14,076 bases of DNA. It comes from Alphaproteobacteria bacterium. GTDB taxonomy: Bacteria; Pseudomonadota; Alphaproteobacteria; Micavibrionales; UBA1664. The stretch's first letter is position 1; every line of letters starts with the position of its first letter. A program made the translations under genes and the position numbers. The notes under the pieces were generated by a model. The model was not told the DNA's origin, did not search any database, and saw only the letters and a program-made list of their open reading frames with translations. The stretch covers positions 1-14,076 of the forward strand of contig JAUHXB010000008.1 in NCBI GenBank assembly GCA_030427215.1, in the 5' to 3' direction. Of the stretch, positions 1 through 6,310 are shown piece by piece.

Positions 1-889
1 CGTAGTATAGAAATTCGTATTGCTTATTAAAATAAGCATCATAGTCAATTCCTAAGACTTCATCCAATTCAAATCCATTATCGTTGGCATGTTTGAATAG
101 CGCTTCCATTGCGTTGTAAGCGTCCAATGGATTTTCTGTTTCAATTGCCTGATTATATTGTGCTTTATAGTAATCATGGAAGATTTCATCTCGCTTTTTA
201 TCGAGTTTTTGTTTCCTCTCTCGATCATCATCTTTATAGGTGTCATAAAAGCCACTAAAAATTCGATCCGCTTCAAAAATGAGGTTTTCACGATCTTCTA
301 AAGACTTTGTTTCATCATCGATATCTTTTTCAATTCTGTCGATTTCAAGTAAGGCTTCTGCCCGAAGATTTCTATAAGTGGTGTTCACTTGTTCAGTGTA
401 CATATCACGTAAAGACTCTAAGTCTTCAGAAGATAGCATTGTTTCACGTTCAAGCTCATAAAGGCGATGACTAAATTTTTGATTAAATCGGTTTTTTAAA
501 TAATCTCCCTGAAATCCCCAATCATTGTCAAAGAATTCAGCAACCTCTAATGAAATTTTTTGCCGATAGAAGTCACGTTCTGTAATACCGAAAACTTGCC
601 ATCCGAAATCGCCTTTTTCTTTATAGTTTTCGATCGCATTTAATAACTCTAGGCGTTCTTCTATAGAACGGTTGTCATCCTTTGATTTTTCCCATGCATC
701 AACGCCCATAGATTGAAGGCAATCTGCACGTTTTTGTGTTAAGAAAATATCATTGACGTGGAAGTATTCATCTGGAATGACTGCGCCTTTTGCAACAGCT
801 CTTTTTAATTTTGTCATCGCAATAATTGCGGGAAGACCTGTATTATTAGGGTCAATGATATTTTGTAATAATTGTTCAATATTCTGCAT
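1..889 (-). CDS. Unrecognised charged protein, C-terminus beyond the left edge
   Basis: An open frame of 296 codons runs from an ATG at 889-887 to the left edge without a stop. An in-frame TAG lies four codons upstream of the ATG, so the N-terminus is complete. I do not recognise the family. There is no signal peptide or membrane segment, so it is probably cytosolic. Residues 1-60 are mixed. Residues 60-250 are very rich in Glu, Asp, Lys and Arg with heptad-like stretches (about 140-235), suggesting long helices or coiled coil. Aromatic patches recur, such as WQVFGITERDFYRQ near 97-110 and a Tyr/Phe-rich stretch near 282-296. No Shine-Dalgarno sequence precedes the ATG. A TTGACA and a TATAGT sit so close that the message may be almost leaderless. 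The pnp terminator separates it from pnp, so it is probably its own unit. Confidence 0.8.
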   Translation of the reverse strand, partial: MQNIEQLLQNIIDPNNTGLPAIIAMTKLKRAVAKGAVIPDEYFHVNDIFLTQKRADCLQSMGVDAWEKSKDDNRSIEERLELLNAIENYKEKGDFGWQVFGITERDFYRQKISLEVAEFFDNDWGFQGDYLKNRFNQKFSHRLYELERETMLSSEDLESLRDMYTEQVNTTYRNLRAEALLEIDRIEKDIDDETKSLEDRENLIFEADRIFSGFYDTYKDDDRERKQKLDKKRDEIFHDYYKAQYNQAIETENPLDAYNAMEALFKHANDNGFELDEVLGIDYDAYFNKQYEFLYY

Positions 890-897
890 TAAGAAAC

Positions 898-924
898 ACT
901 ATACTTATATACATAATTTGTCAA
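898..924 (-). promoter_or_regulatory. Candidate promoter for the left-edge gene
   Basis: On the minus strand a perfect TTGACA (924-919) is followed by TATAGT (903-898) after a 15-base spacer, slightly shorter than the usual 16-18. A start point 6-8 bases beyond the -10 would fall at about 890-892, next to the ATG at 889. This would make a leaderless or nearly leaderless transcript and fits the missing ribosome site. The -35 context TTTTATTGACAAAT also occurs upstream of the gene at 4246-4824. Confidence 0.4.
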
Positions 925-938
925 TAAAATTATATTTG

Positions 939-968
939 AAAAAAATCCCCGCGATTTATTGCGGGGAT
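939..968 (-). terminator. Rho-independent terminator downstream of pnp
   Basis: A perfect 8-bp stem, ATCCCCGC (945-952) with GCGGGGAT (961-968), encloses an 8-base loop. Read on the minus strand it is followed by a run of seven T (945-939, the first in the stem). It lies 54-83 bases after the pnp stop codon and is oriented to stop pnp transcription before the left-edge gene. Confidence 0.85.
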
Positions 969-983
969 GATTAATTCTAAATA

Positions 984-1011
984 GATCCTTTGGTCAAGCC
1001 AAAGGATGACG
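984..1011 (+). repeat. REP-like palindrome, copy 1
   Basis: Arms ATCCTTTGG (985-993) and CCAAAGGAT (999-1007) pair perfectly around a 5-base loop, and the element ends in ATGACG. It sits between the pnp stop and its terminator. It shares the outline GGATC, stem, GGATGACG with three elements in 4001-4201, so I treat it as a short member of the same family. It could also stabilise the pnp mRNA 3' end. Confidence 0.55.
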
Positions 1012-1021
1012 TGTCTGTGTA

Positions 1022-3154
1022 TTAAGCCGCGTCTTCTTGGTTGTCACCTTCTTCAAGGTCAGCGCCAGTTTCCTGATCGACGCGTTTCATCGATAATTTC
1101 AATTTCCCGCGGTTATCAAGGCCGATTAATTTGACCTTCACTTCATCACCTTCGGAAACAACATCGGATGTGTTTTCAACGCGTTCATTTCTTAATTCTG
1201 AAATGTGAACAAGGCCGTCTTTCGCACCCATAAAGTTAACAAATGCGCCAAAGTCCATGATTTTAACAACTTTTCCATCATAGATTGTGCCAACCTCTGG
1301 CTCGTCCGTGATGCCCTTGATCATTTTGATCGCGATTTCTGCGGCCTCGGTATTGACCGCCGCCACTTTCACTGTACCATCATCATCCAAATCAACTTTT
1401 GCACCAGATACTTCACAAATTTCACGGATAACTTTTCCGCCTGTTCCAATCACTTCACGGATTTTATCCGGATTGATTTGGAATGTTGTGATTTTTGGTG
1501 CGTTATCGTTAACGTCAGAGCGCGCGCCAGTCATCGCCTTCGCCATTTCACCAAGGATATGAATACGGCCGTCTTTGGCCTGAGCCACGGCTTGTTTCAT
1601 AATCTCCATTGTGATGGATGTGATTTTAATATCCATTTGTAAGGCCGTGATGCCTTCTTCAGTACCCGCAACTTTGAAATCCATATCGCCAAGGTGATCT
1701 TCATCACCCAAGATATCGGATAGAACCGCGAAATCATCGCCTTCTTTAATCAAACCCATTGCGATCCCCGCAATTGGACGAGGAAGAGGAACACCCGCAT
1801 CCATCAACGATAGGGATGTTCCGCAAACGGTTGCCATGGATGATGATCCGTTTGATTCCGTGATTTCAGAAACCGTACGGATTGTATAAGGGAAGTCTTC
1901 ACCACGTGGTAATAATGGGTTAATCGCACGATAAGCCAATTTACCATGGCCAATCTCACGACGACCAGGTGAGGCAATACGGCCACATTCACCAACGGAA
2001 TATGGAGGGAAGTTATAGTGAAGCATGAAGCTCTCACGATATTCGCCTGTTAATGCATCAACAATTTGTTCATCCGATCCTGTTCCCAATGTTGTCACAA
2101 CGATCGCCTGTGTCTCACCACGAGTGAAAAGCGCTGAACCGTGTGTACGTGGCAATAAGCCAACTTCGGCAACGATAGAGCGAATTTCATCTGTCTTACG
2201 ACCGTCAATACGTCCACCCGTTTTAATGATGTTTCCGCGAACGATGTCTGCTTCTAATTTCTTAAACGCACCTTTAATCGTGTTTGCATCCAAACCGTTT
2301 TCTTCGTCCAGATATTTTTCAATGGCTTTGTCAGCGATTGCGCCTTTGGCTTCATATCTTTCCGCTTTTTCCTTGATAGCGTACGCCTTTTCAAGATCTT
2401 TAGAGAATTCTTGTAAATCTTTTTCAAGCTTAACAATATGGGCTGGCTTTTCAGCAACGTCCCATGGATCCTTGGCGCACATTTCCGCCAAATCAATAAT
2501 GCCGTCAATCACGGCCTGATAAGCCTTATGACCAAATTCAACCGCGCCAATCATTGTCTCTTCTGATAATTCCTGAGCCTCGGACTCAACCATCAGCACG
2601 CCTTCTTGCGTTCCTGCAACAACCAAATCAAGATCAGATTGTTCCATTTGTTCCAATGTCGGGTTCAAGACGTATTCGTCATTGATGTATGCAACACGTG
2701 CACCACCCAATGGGCCCATGAATGGAATACCAGAAATTGTTAATGCCGCTGACGCACCAATCATGGCTACCATATCGGCAGGTGTTTGCATGTCATGTGA
2801 CACAACCGTACAAATAACCTGAACTTCGTTGAGAAATGTATCTGGGAATAGAGGACGAATAGGGCGGTCAATCAAACGTGATGTCAATGTTTCGAATTCT
2901 GAAGGCATACCCTCGCGTTTTCTGAAGCCACCAGGGACTTTACCCGCGGCATAAGCCTTTTCAACATAGTGAACGGAAAGGGGGAAGAAATCTTGTCCTT
3001 CTTTCATTGATTTTGCGGCCGTCACGGCGCATAAAACGGTTGTTCCGCCCATCGTTGCCAAAACCGCGCCATCGGCCTGACGCGCGATTTTTCCTGTTTC
3101 TAATGTGAGTGTTTTATCGCCAAATGCGATATCTTTTTTATATATATTAAACAT
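1022..3154 (-). CDS. pnp: Polyribonucleotide nucleotidyltransferase (PNPase)
   Basis: PNPase degrades RNA 3' to 5' by phosphorolysis and is a partner in the RNA degradosome. The 710-residue product is full length for the family. A first RNase PH domain lies at about 5-140, a helical linker at about 235-310, and the second, catalytic RNase PH domain at about 315-550. That domain holds the [12 protein letters not shown] segment, with D486, D492 and K494 at the same numbers as the E. coli catalytic residues. A KH domain follows at about 555-615 with its GxxG loop (IGTGGKVI, 569-576), then an S1 domain at about 620-690 and a short acidic tail. AAAGGA precedes the ATG by about 6 bases. rpsO, the usual upstream partner, is absent; gpmA is divergent instead. 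A TTGACT at 3259-3254 is a possible -35, but the nearest -10-like TATGAT is only 14 bases away, so no promoter is called. Confidence 0.98.
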   Translation of the reverse strand: MFNIYKKDIAFGDKTLTLETGKIARQADGAVLATMGGTTVLCAVTAAKSMKEGQDFFPLSVHYVEKAYAAGKVPGGFRKREGMPSEFETLTSRLIDRPIRPLFPDTFLNEVQVICTVVSHDMQTPADMVAMIGASAALTISGIPFMGPLGGARVAYINDEYVLNPTLEQMEQSDLDLVVAGTQEGVLMVESEAQELSEETMIGAVEFGHKAYQAVIDGIIDLAEMCAKDPWDVAEKPAHIVKLEKDLQEFSKDLEKAYAIKEKAERYEAKGAIADKAIEKYLDEENGLDANTIKGAFKKLEADIVRGNIIKTGGRIDGRKTDEIRSIVAEVGLLPRTHGSALFTRGETQAIVVTTLGTGSDEQIVDALTGEYRESFMLHYNFPPYSVGECGRIASPGRREIGHGKLAYRAINPLLPRGEDFPYTIRTVSEITESNGSSSMATVCGTSLSLMDAGVPLPRPIAGIAMGLIKEGDDFAVLSDILGDEDHLGDMDFKVAGTEEGITALQMDIKITSITMEIMKQAVAQAKDGRIHILGEMAKAMTGARSDVNDNAPKITTFQINPDKIREVIGTGGKVIREICEVSGAKVDLDDDGTVKVAAVNTEAAEIAIKMIKGITDEPEVGTIYDGKVVKIMDFGAFVNFMGAKDGLVHISELRNERVENTSDVVSEGDEVKVKLIGLDNRGKLKLSMKRVDQETGADLEEGDNQEDAA

Positions 3155-3280
3155 GAGTTTCCTTTATGTTTTTAAAGTTTTAAATTAAAAGCCAAAAGGA
3201 TCATATTTTCAGGTGGACAGTTAAATATTCCAGATCATATAAGAATGCTTAACAGTCAACCGAAACCGACCCTTTTAAAC

Positions 3281-3309
3281 TTGGCACTTTTTTAGTACAC
3301 TTCTGTTAT
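3281..3309 (+). promoter_or_regulatory. Candidate sigma-70 promoter for gpmA
   Basis: TTGGCA (3281-3286, 5 of 6 to consensus) and TGTTAT (3304-3309, 4 of 6) are separated by 17 bases and lie about 30 bases before the gpmA ATG. The match is moderate and the region is AT-rich, so this is tentative. Confidence 0.35.
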
Positions 3310-3339
3310 AAAGTCAAAGAATAAAAGGGAATTAAGGTA

Positions 3340-3924
3340 ATGTCGAATCTGGTTTTAATGCGTCATGGGCAGTCCGTTTGGAATAAACAAAACCTGTTTA
3401 CTGGATTTAAGGATGTTGAGCTGACGGAAGAGGGGCGAGAGGAAGCCCACGCTGCAGGCCGTGAATTGAAAGACAAAGACATCGCGTTTGATCAGGTTTT
3501 TACATCGACATTGAAACGCGCGATTGAAACCACGGAAATCGCACTAACGGAAAGTGGACAGAAATACTTGATTGACGACATGATCAAACATGATGATTTG
3601 CGAGAGCGCGATTACGGTGATCTGGTTGGCTTGAATAAGGCCGAGACAGCCGAAAAATTCGGCGCGGATCAGGTTCATATCTGGCGCCGGTCCTATGACG
3701 TTCCACCACCGGGGGGCGAGAGCCTACAGATGGTAGTTGAAAACCGTGTCCGCCCTTATTATGAAACGCATATCAAACCGTTATTAGACGCAGGACAAAC
3801 AATTTTGATTGGCGCACATGGAAACACGCTCCGCGCGATGTTGATCATTTTGGGCGAACATACACCCGACACAATCAATTCAGCCGAAATACCAACGGGT
3901 AAACCACTTTATTTTGATGTTTAA
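3340..3924 (+). CDS. gpmA: 2,3-bisphosphoglycerate-dependent phosphoglycerate mutase
   Basis: This enzyme interconverts 3- and 2-phosphoglycerate in glycolysis and gluconeogenesis. The 194-residue protein belongs to the histidine phosphatase superfamily. The phosphohistidine motif LVLMRHGQSVWN carries R8, H9 and G10. Further active-site segments are STLKRAIET (R60), LRERDYGDLVGLN (E89), RRSYDVPPPGGESL (117-129) and the second catalytic histidine in IGAHGNTLRAM (H160). It is shorter than the E. coli enzyme (about 250 residues). The compact form lacks a mid-protein insertion and is, to my knowledge, the usual version in alphaproteobacteria. AAAAGGGA (3324-3330) lies 9 bases before the ATG. A hairpin with a T-run directly after the stop suggests a single-gene transcript. 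It is divergent from pnp across 185 bases. Confidence 0.95.
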   Translation: MSNLVLMRHGQSVWNKQNLFTGFKDVELTEEGREEAHAAGRELKDKDIAFDQVFTSTLKRAIETTEIALTESGQKYLIDDMIKHDDLRERDYGDLVGLNKAETAEKFGADQVHIWRRSYDVPPPGGESLQMVVENRVRPYYETHIKPLLDAGQTILIGAHGNTLRAMLIILGEHTPDTINSAEIPTGKPLYFDV

Positions 3925-3927
3925 AAC

Positions 3928-3993
3928 CTTCGCGTCTTTGCGTATTCCTGTGAAAAAGGGTTTAACAATAAGACGTCAAGGCGCGAAGTTTTT
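3928..3993 (+). terminator. Probable terminator of gpmA built from ACG-rich repeat units
   Basis: CTTCGCG (3928-3934) pairs perfectly with CGCGAAG (3982-3988). Pairing continues inward to about 3946 and 3970 with few mismatches and some G-U pairs, and five T follow (3989-3993). It begins 4 bases after the gpmA stop. The left arm is itself two 8-base units, CTTCGCGT and CTTTGCGT (3928-3943), which resemble in reverse the ACGAA units at 4061-4084. Confidence 0.65.
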
Positions 3994-4000
3994 GTTTGTT

Positions 4001-4027
4001 GTCATCCCGAGTGCATACGAGGGATCT
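4001..4027 (-). repeat. REP-like element, copy 2
   Basis: Read on the minus strand it begins AGATCCC and ends GGGATGAC, with an imperfect 10-11 base arm pairing. The ends match copies 1, 3 and 4 of the GGATC to GGATGACG family. It follows the gpmA terminator in a gene-free stretch. Confidence 0.5.
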
Positions 4028-4060
4028 AAAAATTAAACTTAATTTGGTTTAATTTTTTAA

Positions 4061-4084
4061 CCACGAAGATACGAAATCACGAAA
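4061..4084 (+). repeat. Three 8-base ACGAA units
   Basis: Three successive octamers, CCACGAAG, ATACGAAA and TCACGAAA, place the core ACGAA at 4063, 4071 and 4079, exactly 8 bases apart. Similar CACGAAGA-type tandem motifs occur between genes in many unrelated bacteria; their function is unknown to me. No frame reads through, so this is not coding. Confidence 0.55.
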
Positions 4085-4098
4085 TTTTTCTTTACTTT

Positions 4099-4141
4099 CG
4101 TCATCACCTGAATTGCGATTAGCAATTCTAAGGTGATCCAG
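4099..4141 (-). repeat. REP-like element, copy 3 (inverted partner of copy 4)
   Basis: Outer arms ATCACCT (4103-4109) and AGGTGAT (4131-4137) and inner arms GAATTGC (4110-4116) and GCAATTC (4122-4128) pair perfectly. A two-base TA bulge (4129-4130) interrupts one side and the loop is five bases. On the minus strand it starts CTGGAT, contains CTTAGAATT and ends ATGACG, as copy 4 does on the plus strand. Confidence 0.75.
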
Positions 4142-4159
4142 AGATTTATAAGATCTGTT

Positions 4160-4201
4160 CTGGATTCCCTTAGAATTCATAAATGAATTCAGGGAATGAC
4201 G
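4160..4201 (+). repeat. REP-like element, copy 4
   Basis: Outer arms ATTCCCT (4164-4170) and AGGGAAT (4191-4197) and inner arms GAATTCAT (4173-4180) and ATGAATTC (4183-4190) pair perfectly. The same TA bulge (4171-4172) is present. Start CTGGAT and end ATGACG match copy 3. The outer stem differs from copy 3 at two positions in both arms, and pairing is kept. Confidence 0.75.
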
Positions 4202-4215
4202 GTGATTAATAAAAA

Positions 4216-4235
4216 CTCTGTGGTTCTCTATGGTT
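4216..4235 (+). repeat. 10-base direct repeat near the end of the gap
   Basis: CTCTGTGGTT (4216-4225) is followed at once by CTCTATGGTT (4226-4235), one mismatch in ten. It lies 10 bases past the stop of the minus-strand gene at 4246. It resembles CTCTGTGG-type tandem motifs seen between genes elsewhere. No function is implied by the sequence. Confidence 0.45.
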
Positions 4236-4245
4236 CAAAAAATTA

Positions 4246-4824
4246 TTACTGCGTAAAAGCAGGGGCAAGATTTTGTGTTACTGTCATAACTCTTGCTTTC
4301 TGTTCGGTTGAAAGATTGTCAGTCGTCAACCCAACCGCACCTGTCTGGAATTGATTGATAATATTTAATCGATTGCCATCAAATGGAACCGCAGACAGAT
4401 CAAGGCTGAAATCACCAATGGCACTAAATGTCTCACCTTTTTGAATATCAATTTGACGTGATATACATTCGGTCACATAAACATTCATGGTATCGCGCAC
4501 AGTTTGAATTGAATCAGATTGTAAATTAACAACATCGCCTGCGGACATAGAGCAAGCGTCATTCAAAGTTTTTTGTATGGCCCCTTGTAAAAGGAAATTA
4601 ACATTGCCAACTGCGCCATTCATATAATCATCTGCGGATTGCTTTGTTTCCAATGCAATTGTTTGCATGCAGGTCCGTTGTGTTTCCATTGTTGAAAACT
4701 CTGTGCATCCTGCCAACAAGTCTTTGGTTGTTTGAATTGATTCTGCTGATGATTGGACATCCTGCGCCCCCGCCATTGAAGCGACTGTTGCGAGTGCTGC
4801 TGCTAATCCTGCTGTTTTTCTCAT
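4246..4824 (-). CDS. Secreted four-cysteine protein of unknown function
   Basis: I do not recognise this 192-residue protein. It opens with a clear Sec signal peptide: MRK, then a hydrophobic alanine-rich stretch (5-18) and a likely cleavage site AGA|QD after residue 20. The mature part of about 172 residues is polar, rich in Gln, Thr and Ser, and probably mostly helical in its first 100 residues. It has four cysteines (40, 52, 91, 120), enough for two disulfides in the periplasm. No enzyme motif or membrane segment follows the signal. AGGAAA lies about 8 bases before the ATG. A TTGACA (4887-4882) and a perfect 20-base palindrome upstream suggest its own controlled promoter. Exported msrA lies 81 bases upstream on the same strand, so a shared role in the envelope is possible but unproven. 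Confidence 0.8.
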   Translation of the reverse strand: MRKTAGLAAALATVASMAGAQDVQSSAESIQTTKDLLAGCTEFSTMETQRTCMQTIALETKQSADDYMNGAVGNVNFLLQGAIQKTLNDACSMSAGDVVNLQSDSIQTVRDTMNVYVTECISRQIDIQKGETFSAIGDFSLDLSAVPFDGNRLNIINQFQTGAVGLTTDNLSTEQKARVMTVTQNLAPAFTQ

Positions 4825-4856
4825 TATAAAATTTCCTATTAATTAAATTATGAAAA

Positions 4857-4876
4857 TAGAAAAACATGTTTTTCTA
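4857..4876. promoter_or_regulatory. Perfect 20-base palindrome, possible operator
   Basis: TAGAAAAACATGTTTTTCTA is identical to its reverse complement over all 20 bases. It lies 33-52 bases before the ATG of the gene at 4246-4824 and just downstream of a TTGACA (4887-4882) on the same strand, where a repressor or RNA polymerase would contact DNA. It has no loop and AT-rich arms, which fits a dimeric protein site better than a terminator. A weak terminator for msrA is the alternative. Confidence 0.4.
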
Positions 4877-4905
4877 CCATTTGTCAATAAAAAGATGCGT
4901 TTTGC

Positions 4906-5541
4906 TTATTCATTTAATGACCGTGAGTCTGGTGCGTCCTTACCCCAAATCTCTGCAATGGTTTGGTCACGACCACAATTCCAACGGTAAAATTTATAAC
5001 GAATAGGCGATTTATTTGAATAATTTTGGTGATAATCCTCCGCCATATAAAATGGTGCGTCGTCTAACACATCCACATTGACGTCCTGCCCAATGATGTC
5101 GGCCGTTTCTTTTAAAACCTGTTCCGCGGTTTGGCGTTGGTCAGCATCCTTAACAAAAATGGCGGGGCGGTATCCGGGGCCGCGATCACAAAATTGTCCG
5201 CCACCGTCTGTAGGATCGATATGACGCACATGATATTCCAGAACGTCTTTGTAAGATAATTTTGTGGGGTCATAAGTGACCTGAATAACCTCGATATGAG
5301 GGGTTTTAAACTCGCCCGAAGGCTTGTTATAATTTTGATAGGTGGGGTTTGGACGATCACCACCTGCGTACCCTGATACGGCCTCAATAACGCCGTCTAA
5401 TTTTTCAAAATCGGTTTCTATGCACCAAAAACATCCACCCGCAAGGGTCGCGGTTTCAGTTTTTATCGTTTCGGCATGAGATGATAGGGACATGATGATA
5501 AGGGATATATATCCCAATAATGACAAAAACAAGATGCGCAT
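4906..5541 (-). CDS. msrA: Exported peptide-methionine (S)-S-oxide reductase
   Basis: MsrA reduces methionine S-sulfoxide in oxidised proteins. The catalytic motif GGCFWC (35-40) carries the nucleophile C37. It is followed by the family segments SGYAGG (56-61), PHIEVIQVTYDP (81-92), HIDPTDGGGQFCDRGPGYR (107-125) and a C-terminal cysteine in RWNCG (C189) that may resolve the disulfide. C118 is an additional cysteine. Residues 1-23 form a signal sequence, MRI then a hydrophobic core and SHA|E, so the enzyme is expected in the periplasm rather than the cytosol. Length (211) equals a catalytic domain plus signal; there is no MsrB fusion. Upstream a good -10 (TATAAT, 5586-5581) is visible without a strong -35. 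The gene is divergent from nuoI across 118 bases. Confidence 0.95.
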   Translation of the reverse strand: MRILFLSLLGYISLIIMSLSSHAETIKTETATLAGGCFWCIETDFEKLDGVIEAVSGYAGGDRPNPTYQNYNKPSGEFKTPHIEVIQVTYDPTKLSYKDVLEYHVRHIDPTDGGGQFCDRGPGYRPAIFVKDADQRQTAEQVLKETADIIGQDVNVDVLDDAPFYMAEDYHQNYSNKSPIRYKFYRWNCGRDQTIAEIWGKDAPDSRSLNE

Positions 5542-5659
5542 ACGATTTTACTTTCTTTAATAATGATCGAGAACAGTATTATTATAAAATCAGGCAAGAT
5601 TATGGTGACGATGAAAATTGTGTCTTCGCGTCATGTAATCTTCATGATAGATTGTTCGT

Positions 5660-6145
5660 ATGCAAGTGATTCAAACCGTTAAATCTTTTCTCCTTTATGA
5701 AATAGTCGTTGGTTTTGCGCGGACATTTTCCTATATGTTCCGTCAGAAGGTGACATTGAACTATCCATACGAGAAGGCGCCGATATCACCTCGTTTTCGT
5801 GGGGAGCACGCCCTTCGTCGTTACCCAAATGGCGAGGAAAGATGCATTGCATGTAAGTTGTGCGAGGCCATTTGCCCCGCGCTTGCCATCACAATTGAGG
5901 CAGAAGAGCGCGAAGATGGATCACGCCGTACAACAAAATATGATATCGACATGACCAAATGTATTTATTGTGGATTGTGCCAAGAGGCATGCCCCGTTGA
6001 TGCCATTGTTGAGGGGCCAAATTTCGAATTTGCCACGGAAACGCGTGAAGAATTATTCTATGATAAAAATAAATTATTGGATAACGGTGATAAATGGGAA
6101 GCGCAAATTGCTGCTAACCTAGCCTCCGATGCGGCGTACCGGTAG
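5660..6145 (+). CDS. nuoI: NADH-quinone oxidoreductase subunit I (NuoI)
   Basis: NuoI is the ferredoxin-like complex I subunit that carries clusters N6a and N6b and passes electrons towards the quinone site. Two CxxCxxCxxxCP motifs are intact: C62, C65, C68, C72 in [12 protein letters not shown] and C101, C104, C107, C111 in [12 protein letters not shown]. Other hallmarks are [20 protein letters not shown] (35-54) and [19 protein letters not shown] (118-136). Length 161 is normal, and the end (NLASDAAYR) resembles alphaproteobacterial NuoI. The ATG gives the expected N-terminus, although no convincing ribosome site precedes it. The gene is not followed by nuoJ: its last 32 bases overlap a convergent minus-strand ORF, and nuoJ begins 1.48 kb later. 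nuoH, its normal upstream neighbour, is absent; msrA is divergent there. Confidence 0.97.
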   Translation: MQVIQTVKSFLLYEIVVGFARTFSYMFRQKVTLNYPYEKAPISPRFRGEHALRRYPNGEERCIACKLCEAICPALAITIEAEEREDGSRRTTKYDIDMTKCIYCGLCQEACPVDAIVEGPNFEFATETREELFYDKNKLLDNGDKWEAQIAANLASDAAYR

Positions 6146-6308
6146 TGCATGATGCTTTTGGTAGAGCTTCATATATTTCATCAATAGAGCTTTGTCTTAT
6201 CCCTTTAAAATGCTCTACGCTAGTTGGCTCGCCTTTTGCTTTATAATGCTCCACAATTTGACGAATTTTTTCGTCTCTTGAGATAGGCGACATAAAATTT
6301 ATAGTCAT
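6114..6308 (-). CDS. Small unrecognised ORF coupled to the lipoprotein gene
   Basis: The 64-residue ORF starts 2 bases after the stop of the lipoprotein gene, a spacing typical of translational coupling. GGA lies about 9 bases before the ATG. Residues 10-50 look like a compact, charged helical domain ([20 protein letters not shown] and onward) with a helix-turn-helix flavour around 28-48, which is only an impression. The last residues ([12 protein letters not shown]) are read from DNA that is mostly the reverse of the nuoI 3' end, so the original C-terminus may have been replaced or extended. Three of its four or five Arg codons are AGA or AGG. It could be a genuine small protein, a remnant, or chance. 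I do not recognise a family. Confidence 0.4.
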   Translation of the reverse strand: MTINFMSPISRDEKIRQIVEHYKAKGEPTSVEHFKGIRQSSIDEIYEALPKASCTTGTPHRRLG

Positions 6309-6310
6309 CT

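Noticed and set aside
1205..1642. Plus-strand open frame of 145 codons rich in Asp, His, Asn and Cys
   Set aside because: It is antisense to the KH and S1 end of PNPase. The odd composition is explained by reading the complement of its codons.
2025..2519. Long plus-strand open frame of 164 codons inside pnp
   Set aside because: It lies wholly antisense to the catalytic and linker regions of an intact PNPase and has no ribosome site or recognisable domain; it is a shadow of pnp codon bias.
5542..5659. Shared operator or riboswitch between msrA and nuoI
   Set aside because: Apart from a TATAAT on the minus strand I see no extended pairing, palindrome or known riboswitch core in these 118 bases.
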